A DNA stretch of 64,000 bases from Zychaea mexicana (Eukaryota > Mucoromycota > Mucoromycetes > Mucorales > Lichtheimiaceae): contig NW_026516702.1 of NCBI RefSeq assembly GCF_025766255.1, positions 248,001 through 312,000 on the forward strand. Reading direction: 5' to 3'. Position numbers and translations under genes: made by a program. The notes beneath the pieces were generated by a model, which worked only from the letters and a program-made list of their open reading frames with translations, had not been told where the DNA came from and made no database searches. Positions 56,341 to 64,000 of this stretch are shown piece by piece; within the stretch, counting starts at the first letter, position 1; the number at the start of each line of letters is the position of its first letter.

Positions 56341-56742
56341 TTATGCTACGGTCGATGAAACAATGTCAGTTACTTGCCATTTTTCGTCGTCTTCGTCGAT
56401 ATCCGGCAAAGCTTGGGAAGCAGGAAGTTGTTGTTGTTGTTGTTGTTGTTGCAGTTCGTGACGACGTTTGGCAGGGCACGATGGTGGCGGTACTTTTTGC
56501 TCCTCTTCTTGCTGCCGCTCCCGCTCTTCTGCTTCTGCCTTGTTCAATTCGTACAACTCAAGCAGTGTCGGGTGGACTGGTTCTTCTTGTTCTGGCTCTT
56601 CTGGTACCACAGCAGGCGGTGGCGAGATTGTTTGCAACGGTGGTAGTACTGGTGGTGTCAATGGTGCTGCTTGGGGTCGGCGGCGCAGTCGATGCACTGG
56701 CGTCTTGATGACACGGTTTGCTTTATAGTCTTCTTGTGCCAT
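56341..56742 (-). CDS. Small Pro/Glu/Gln-rich protein, 133 residues
   Basis: ATG at 56742 (MAQEDYKANRVIKTPVHRLR), stop at the 56341 end. A basic N-terminus is followed by a proline-rich stretch (about residues 24-50), a helical segment (PTLLELYELNKAEAEERERQ), a polyQ run and an acidic C-terminus. The open frame extends upstream to 56784 but the 56742 ATG gives the more natural N-terminus. No motif recognised. It looks disordered apart from the central helix. Confidence 0.5.
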   Translation of the reverse strand: MAQEDYKANRVIKTPVHRLRRRPQAAPLTPPVLPPLQTISPPPAVVPEEPEQEEPVHPTLLELYELNKAEAEERERQQEEEQKVPPPSCPAKRRHELQQQQQQQQLPASQALPDIDEDDEKWQVTDIVSSTVA

Positions 56743-56784
56743 GGCAGAAAGGTGTAAGCGTGGGGAAAAAGAGATAAGGAGCAC

Positions 56785-59603
56785 ACTTCATCTTAAACAG
56801 TCAAAATATATGCTCCGCCAATTGACCGTACTTCTTTGCCACTTAAAAATATTCTTTTGCCTACTAACCACTGCTATTGCATTACCAGAGAGTTTTTTAC
56901 GTGTCTTATTTTATATTTGAATATATAAACTGGCCACCAACACTGCTTTTCTAACTGAATAACTCCCTCACATTAGGAATGCACTGATTTTTGTCTTTTT
57001 TCGCGGCGACACTATATTGTCCAATGAAAACTTTATTCATGCGAAAAAAAAAGGCAGCGCCTGCAGGAACATAGCGCATGGATGATTGTAGCTCGTTGTA
57101 CTTGTTTGATTTACTAATACAGCATTCAGTATACAACAGCAAGCATACACTTTATCGGGCTTATCTAAGCCTTGTTTAATCTTGTCTATAATACGGTTTC
57201 AATCCACACAGGGAGCTTACTAGCAAATAAGGCCATATTCATGTTTTTATTTATACTGCAAAAATCAAACAGCATGTCGATAAGATAGATGCCATGTCTT
57301 TACTGTGCAATTGAAACTGCTATGTGATAAGGGTGTGAGGCGCTATTATAACCAGATAAAAAAGTGTACCGCATCTCTATTGATACTATTCAATAACACG
57401 CGAAATAGTCACAAATGATTACGGTGTGTTGCTCAGTCCAAGTTCGCAAGCTGAGCAAAATCATCTTATACAACTGTTTGAAATACTGAGCAATTTGCAA
57501 GACCTGTGAGATAAAGGCAGCGCAAAAGTAAACCATCGGAAACCAATAATCAGCGGCTTTATTGATTCTGAGTGACGGGACTTATACTTGAATCGTTTGA
57601 CGTGATTGCGGGCTTTTCTGCCCAATGTCATCCGAAATGAAAAGCACCATTAGAGATGTTTGATTTCAGTAGGATCGTATCTTCCCTAGGAATCACAGTC
57701 TTTCAAAGTTTGCAATTATGTGTATTCTCCAAATCATTCGATCCATTTTCATTGAAGTAGTAACCATTCATTTTTTATGCAATACCCAGTTTTTCTCCCG
57801 AAAATATATTTTACTACTCCATGTAGCCGCTTGTTTATAACCGTCATTATAATTTTTGAGAAGTTGAATAAACCCGAAAGACCAGTTGAGCGACACGAAC
57901 AAGAACATCCTGATGCAGACGAAGGCATATAAGTAGAAGAAGTGGATATAGAGCATGAGATAGCACCAAAGGAAAAGGATTTATGATGCATTGCTCACGT
58001 AGGCAAGTATCATGCGTTAAATCATGTGTGTCCATTTGCAAATATATCGGGTAAGCTCCAGATAAATGAATTCGATAATGCAAGTCTGTTTTCTCTGCTG
58101 CGAGGCACATTGTTGCCACGTGCGATTCATCATGTCGCCCGAGGAGTTACTACAAACCATACTTTGCCACCACCATCATGTGTTATGCTTGTGGTGGCGC
58201 GAGAATGTATGTGTGTGTGTGTGTGTGGCAAGACCAGAGACAGGATGTTTGGAAATTCCCTTTCTGAACACTGCGGCCGAAACTTTTTGGCTTGTCATCA
58301 ACTAACAAGATATATAGCGTCTTCCCTGTTTACCATCCGTGTCTGGCCGATACATTAGAGTGCACTGTATTATCTTCTGTACTGTGCAACACTGCAAAAC
58401 CAACGGCCTGTAAAAAAATAAAGGAAGATGTGTATGGCACGCAGCCCAGCCAACAAGTGTAGTCAATTACAAAAACCAGAGACGAAAATATTCCCTCATG
58501 CCCAAGCAGCATAAAAGCTTTAAATTGTGTGGTAGTCCCGATGATACTATTAATAACAATAGAAGATCGGCTGGTGTTTTGGGGGAGGGAGGTCCAAGCG
58601 CAATGGGCGATACTGCGGCGCCTGAAACGATTGAAACGTGACACAACGTGAAATGAGGCCATTCCCCCCCCCCAGGCGCTTGGACGCATTGGGTTACTAT
58701 GACGACAACTTTTGCGATTTCCACCTAAAAAAATACCAGCATCAGGTGGGTTGGCTGCAAAGCCATATGCTATTTACTGTCAAAAGTCCAAGCAAAACCA
58801 ACGTTGCTGTCTATCCGCCAAGGTAAACAAAAAAAAAACCCTCATTAATTATGATTATCCACAGCAGCATGTTGTGATGCTGGTACAGTAGTATTTCAAT
58901 TCTTTCAATAAGATAGATACTGTCATAAAAAGTTGTCAGTCTCCATGATGCTTTGTAGACTATAGTGTGTGTGTGTGTGGGCTAAAAAAGAGCTTTGGTT
59001 ATAAACGGATACGACTGCTCAATCCAATATCATCATCAGTAGCCGTCAAGAAGCTGCGTATACTATTCCGCATAACACTTTTACTTTGGACCTAGTGAGC
59101 GGGATAATGAAGCGGCAATCCCGAACTTTCATGGAAATGACCTGAGAGATCTAGGTCAGTGTGGCTAGGACGAGATATTGATGGTCAATAGCTTACGGAT
59201 GCGAGCTTGTGATTATTGAATCGGCAGAAAGATGATGAGTATAAAAGACAGAAACGCCCATGGGAAACAAAAGCCTACTGGTGATGACTCTATGGAAAAA
59301 GATATCAATGATACTTGGCAAAGAAGACTAAAGGTGACATTACACAAGGAATTTGTTTCTTGAATTTCTTTGATATAATAATGCTGCCATTTATTTTTGG
59401 AATGTACAAGTGTGCAGAAAAATATGCTGTAGTCAGAAACTATATGTATATAGAATGTATGGGAAAAATCCGGGTGTATATGTGGGGGGATGCAGAATTC
59501 GGAACGGTTATCGAAGCATTTGCTTTTTTAATCAAGAGAGAGATGGAAGATTATAAGAGATGATGAATGGAAGTGTTTTTGTTAAAGGAGGGGATATCGG
59601 CTT
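56785..59603. other. Gene-poor region
   Basis: No supported gene. Contains short (TG)n runs near 58207-58226 and 58966-58979. Frames at 57749-57991, 58026-58358 and 58330-58689 overlap on opposite strands with no motif. Confidence 0.4.
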
Positions 59604-60642
59604 TTATAAGAAAATGGGCAGGTCCCAACCCTTGATGACTGGATCGTTGAATCGAAGACCCATATCGAGCTGGTTGATGGCCTGTATATCTTCTTCGTCC
59701 ATCTTCCAGTTGAGTACATCCAAGTTGCTCTTCATACGGCTGACGCTTGTGCTCTTGGGAACAACGCCCACGTTGCGTTCGAGGGACCAGCGAAGGGCAA
59801 TCTGGCCAGGGTCGCGGTTGTACTTGGCAGCAATCTCCTTGATGACCGGGTTATCGAACAAGGACTCGACCGACTTGGCGTGCTTGAGACCGCCTGCAGC
59901 GAAAGAAGCGGGACCAAAGGATGAATAGGCGGTGACGGCAATGCCTTGCTTTTGGATCCACTTGACATAGGCGTCTTGCTGGAGGTAAGGGTGCAATTCG
60001 ACTTGCAAAAGTGCTGGCTCGATGCGGCAGTATGAAAGCAAGTCCATCATGAGCTGTGCGTTAAAGTTGGACATGCCAATGTTGCGTACAAGTCCGTCGT
60101 CGACAAGGGATTCCATAGCAGCCCAGCATACGTGCATGGGAACACGAGCACGTCGAACTTGTTTCTCGCCCGGTTGGGTCCATCCGGCTGGATAGCGGAC
60201 GTGCATCGGAACGTGTTCAAGAGCGACAGGAACTATCAAGTGTCGATCAGTTAGTCACATACACATATATTGAATGAACGTGTAAATAATAATGATACTT
60301 ACAGTGAATGAGATACAAGTCGATATACTCCAGGCCCAAGTCATCCAAGCTGCGTTGGCATGCTTGACGGACATGTTCCTTGGCGTGGTTGGTGCACCAG
60401 AGCTTTGAAATGACGAATATCTCTTTGCGTTCGACCAAACCGTCGTTGATAGCCATGCGAATACCGTCGCCGACTTGTTTTTCGTTGTAATAGTTGGAGC
60501 CGCCGTCGAACAAGCGGTAGCCGACCTTGATTGCATTGTAGATGACTTCGGCGGTCTGCTCAGGAGGAATCTTTGCGCAGCCAAAGCCGATCAAGGGCAT
60601 CTTGTCGCCAGAGGGGTTGAGAGAGATGTATTCGATGGTCAT
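59604..60642 (-). CDS. Aldo-keto reductase, xylose/aldose reductase type, two exons
   Basis: Exon 1 60642-60303, exon 2 60232-59604 (71-bp intron, GTAAGT..TAG), in phase, 322 residues. That is the normal length for fungal D-xylose and aldose reductases. Such enzymes reduce aldehydes or aldose sugars with NAD(P)H in the cytosol. Visible: MPLIGFGCAKIP at the N-terminus, catalytic Asp and Tyr in LFDGGSNYYNE, Lys in VISKLW, His in YLIHF (split by the intron), GLVRNIGMSNFN, QVELHPYLQQ, and the cofactor-binding VVPKSTSVSRMKSNL near the C-terminus. The segment after the intron (EHVPMHVRYPAGW) and the ending GLRFNDP resemble xylose reductases such as GRE3/XYL1, but substrate cannot be settled from sequence alone. 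The promoter side contains (GA)n repeats. Confidence 0.92.
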
Positions 60643-60950
60643 GTTTTGTTACAGGTTTAGATTGCTGTTATGTGTTTGTATCAAGGAGTAGGAGTACTTT
60701 ATGGTTGTTGTAAAGATGATATGAAGCAAGGATAAGGAGAGAGAGAGAGAGAGAGAAGGGGGTGGGGTATTTATATTTGAAATGGTCTCGGAAGATGGGA
60801 TGAATGATAGGGCAGAAAATTGTGAATTAGAAGCGTATTGACTTCTTGACGTCGTCATGGGGGAATGGACATATCCGGCCAATCGCGGCATACGGGATCT
60901 GATTTTCTTTTCTTGGTAGGTCACGCATCAATAAGTGTGGATCAGACCCG

Positions 60951-60990
<40 letters not shown>

Positions 60991-62571
60991 CCTCTTTTTT
61001 TCTGTACGCACACAACACACGACACACATGCGCGCATGGGGGTGTGTAATCAAAAGTTTATCGATTTGTATGGATATGGGAATTGATATGTGATTATTAT
61101 TATTTTTTTGAATTCTACCCTTCCCCTCCCCTCCCCCCCCCCCCCGACGTCCATGCTGCTCACACACACACACACACACACAAGCAGACCGAAATGTTTT
61201 CTCACGAACGAATCGAAATTATGCACAAAACTCAATTTATTTTTTTCTGTGCACTTCTTTAACGTTCCGTTGGTCTGAGTTTTACTAGCATTTTTGTGGT
61301 ATCATAAGTAGTCTCTAGTATAATAATTCCCGAAACACAACCATCTTCAGCAGCAGCAGCAGCAGCAGCAATAGCAGCAATAGCAGCAATAGCCGCACAG
61401 CACGATCTGCGGTCCGGCCAGGCTCGTTTCGCTTTTTGATTCTACATACACAACCCTGCAAAGTCCGATCCTTCCCAGATATGGGGTTTGTCAAATAAGT
61501 ACAAACCGCCATCGGAAAGGAGAGAAACCCTCCCCCTCCCCTCTCAAAGTATGGATGCAGCATGGTATGGTTTTCTGTGTGGGGGTTGCTGTACGTTATC
61601 GATATGAACAAAATCAACCATAAAAGGGTCACCCTGACTGTTTTGACGTATGGGAATGCTCGGGTGGGGGTTGAGAGAACGTAGTAGAAAAAGTATGTCA
61701 TCGACCCCACCCCCCCCCTCATCCACCACTGTCGTCATTACACAATGCTCTCTGTGTGTGTGTGTGTGGGTGGGTGGGTGTGAATCACATGGAAGGGTGA
61801 AAAGCATTCTACCGGGCGTGGATAATTATCAATGGAAGGGTAGAAATCGATAACGCACACCGTCTGCTTCCTTTTACACACAACTGTACAATCCACTCCT
61901 TTGAACTCTGTTTGCGTGTTCACTGCTTTCCCCGGATTTCGTCGCCGTTTTATCGATAAGACGTAGCGGACTTTTCTTTTCCCAACTTGCCCTCTCTCCA
62001 AAGATCTGGTTTTCATTGTAAAAGAGCGTTCAGACCCTCTTTGTGCTACTACAGGTAAGTAGTAGTATATGTAGGTGTACCACCCGCATAAATATATGTG
62101 AATGGGTGAATATCTATATCAGCGCTCTGTAGAGTGAGTTTGAGTGAGCGGCAGTCGGCCCCAAGTGATCGACGCTAAAAAAAAAAAGAGTGTTTCACTT
62201 TTTTTTGCCCTTCCCAAAATTGAGTTTCCCTTTAGCTTTTTCGTCGTTTGCCATGTTTGGGTCTCGGATTCATCTTTTAAATGATTAGAATTAGTAGAGG
62301 TCAATTCTACAGTGTAGTTGGATCCTTGATAAATTAAGGGGAGGGGGGGGCCGGTGTGCGTGAGGACTTTTAAAGGCGTGTGTGTGTGTGTGTTGGATCA
62401 AGCAATACCTACTACTACTACTACTACTACAAAGTAGGTCTTGGATTTATTTTTTTAGGGGAAGGCTGAGGAAGAAAAAAAAACGTTCGCGACTTTCAGG
62501 TACCCGAACCCAGCACCCTTTTTAGTTTCTTTCTTTTAAAGAAAACAAAAACCATACACTTACCCTTACTC
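60643..62571. other. Intergenic, divergent promoter region with microsatellites
   Basis: Lies between two divergently transcribed genes. Simple repeats: (GA)n at about 60737-60757 and 60955-60988, a poly-C run at about 61131-61145, (CA)n at 61161-61182, AGC-type repeats at 61350-61390, (TG)n near 61750-61768 and 62382-62393, (CTA)n at about 62410-62430. Some may be within leaders. No gene supported. Confidence 0.5.
60955..60988. repeat. (GA)n microsatellite
   Basis: About 17 uninterrupted GA units upstream of the aldo-keto reductase gene; a shorter GA run lies nearer the gene at 60737-60757. Confidence 0.9.
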
Positions 62572-64000
62572 ATGTCGCCATCTGCTGGTAAGAATGGGGG
62601 TCACCTGAACCTATGACCGTCTGTTTTATTTTTTTTGACAGTTTTTAATAATAAATGACAAATAAATATTGACAACTCAGTTTTACAGCAGCTGCTGCTT
62701 TTGCACAACGAGGGCAACAGTTATCACAACGACAACAACAACAACAACACCACCATACACTGGAACAACGAAACAACCAATGTCAACCTTCCCACTGCCA
62801 ATCGCAATGCCAACCTGCTTGTTCATCGACCGAACGATGTATATTGAATGTCATGAAAAACTGCGGTGAATGTCCTGTGTCGCAATGTGTCAGTCTGTCG
62901 ACGCTCGGCGGCGTTTCCACCAAAGCAACCACCGTTGGCACTGACGACGGTAACGCCGGTTCTACCACTGCTGGTGTTGCCGATGGCAGTCATCGTGAAA
63001 CGGGTGGCGGAGGCAACAAAACAGGCTTGATTGCTGGCTTGACAACCGGGCTGGGCGTGGCCGCAGTGGTTGTCGTGACGATTGCCGGTCTTGTGTATTA
63101 CAAACGAAAACGACGTTCCCAGCAACAGCAACGAGGAGGAGGATTAGAAAATGGCAGTGTCGGTGGAAAGCCTCAGCAACAGCCTCAGCTACTACTGGAG
63201 CGAGTGCCCACGATTGCTATGAATAAACCACTAGGTCCTCCTCCAGCTGCTGCAGTGTTGCCTGCCACTACTACATTGCCAAGCGATACAACGTTCTGGC
63301 CCAAGGTGAATAATATTTTCTGTAAACGGAAAAAAAACATGATTAAATCAAAAAGGTGAATTTAATACTAATTACTACTACTATCAATCAATCAATCAAT
63401 CAATGGGGGGTTTTTTCAGGAGGCACCTCCACCATCATCGCCACAATCGCCTGTGTTTATGGGCAACACGCTCCAGATCCCTCGACTCACGACAACGCCA
63501 AGCTCTCCCCCACCAAGCACCACGACTGCATCTTCCAACACCATCCGTCAATCACTCAGTCTCGTGCCATCCACATCAACTACCCTCAATAGCTCGCTCC
63601 TCCAACGTCCCTCGCCTACCATCAACCGATCCTCGTCTGTCAAATTAACCAAATACGACCATCGACATGCATATGCTCCAGCAAGGATGGAGCGACGGCG
63701 GACAGCAGACAGTGACAACGGTGATGATGATGATGATGATGAGGACGAAGAAGAACTTGGCGATGGCGTACAGCTACGTCGTGCAGTCTCTGTCAACAAA
63801 AAGCAAGGCTTGTCGCGATCAGCCTCATTGGGTGCCAGGACGACGACAGGTGAAATGGTGCCCGTGGTCTACGCACGACCGACAATGGTACGCATCAATA
63901 CAATTACTCGCAAAGAAGGCGGTATCACACGAAAGGCGTCTGTTCGCACAGTCATCTCGTCATCACCAGTCGTCGAACAGGAACCGCCCGCACAGGCTAA
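62572..64000 (+). CDS. Opy2-like single-pass membrane anchor, 3'-partial
   Basis: Three exons visible: 62572-62587 (MSPSA), 62689-63305 and 63420 to the window edge, in phase (404 codons and counting). After a Gln/His-rich start comes a cysteine cluster (CQPSHCQSQCQPACSS, CILNVMKNCGECPVSQC), which matches the layout of the Opy2 extracellular domain (several C-x3-C spacings ending C-x2-CP-x3-C). One membrane segment follows (LIAGLTTGLGVAAVVVVTIA) with a YKRKRR stop-transfer signal, then a long Ser/Thr/Pro-rich cytoplasmic tail with acidic and basic patches (RRAVSVNKK; MVRINTITRKEG). Known Opy2 proteins recruit Ste50/Ste11 to the plasma membrane for HOG and filamentation signalling. The first exon is the least certain part. 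The gene continues beyond 64000. Confidence 0.65.

Overview
The window looks like nuclear DNA of a filamentous fungus, most likely a Mucoromycota (Mucorales-type) species. Genes have few to many short introns (about 40-190 nt) with GT..AG borders, coding regions carry long CAG/CAA-encoded glutamine runs, and ordinary eukaryotic housekeeping genes (40S ribosomal protein S3, delta-aminolevulinate dehydratase, CLIP-170) sit among LINE, pogo/Tigger and Tc1-like elements. The placement below fungus is inference from style; no rRNA or barcode is present.

Layout. 1-3.1 kb: two convergent low-complexity genes. 3.5-10.4 kb: a transposon-rich block. An apparently intact pogo/Tigger-type DNA transposon (about 4567-6702, 24-bp identical inverted ends, two-exon transposase) lies beside one of two decayed Tc1-like copies in inverted orientation. 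The same block holds an AT-rich stretch with a strong hairpin and a C2H2 zinc-finger gene. 10.5-11.8 kb: four-exon RPS3 gene. 11.8-22.1 kb: gene-poor, with one two-exon gene at 15.35 kb. 22.1-31.1 kb: a compact run of well-supported genes: CLIP-170 microtubule plus-end protein, an ADF-H/coiled-coil/PH actin-type protein, a membrane-anchored neutral sphingomyelinase and HEM2. 33.4-39.4 kb: a full-length, uninterrupted two-ORF LINE. 40.3-45.1 kb: a MITE-like element and a decayed, oppositely oriented LINE. 45.7-55.2 kb: a direct duplication of about 3.7 kb, separated by about 2.1 kb holding a palindrome-containing tandem array. 56.3-64 kb: a small proline/glutamine-rich gene, an aldo-keto reductase and an Opy2-like membrane anchor running off the right edge.

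The most unusual locus is 45.7-55.2 kb. Copy 2 of the duplication encodes an intact 12-exon, 538-residue protein whose exons join in phase throughout. It carries a P-D...E-I-K arrangement compatible with a PD-(D/E)XK nuclease fold. Copy 1 has lost exons 1-3. The gene parts, introns included, are almost identical between copies, while the downstream flank of the same duplication is clearly more diverged, which suggests gene conversion or a second, more recent copying event over the gene.

Functional links are limited. The 22-28 kb genes concern the cytoskeleton (microtubule plus ends, actin); the sphingomyelinase and Opy2-like proteins concern membranes and signalling; HEM2 and RPS3 are housekeeping. 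No metabolic gene cluster is apparent. Exon borders were placed by eye from splice motifs, phase and family alignment from memory, not by software.
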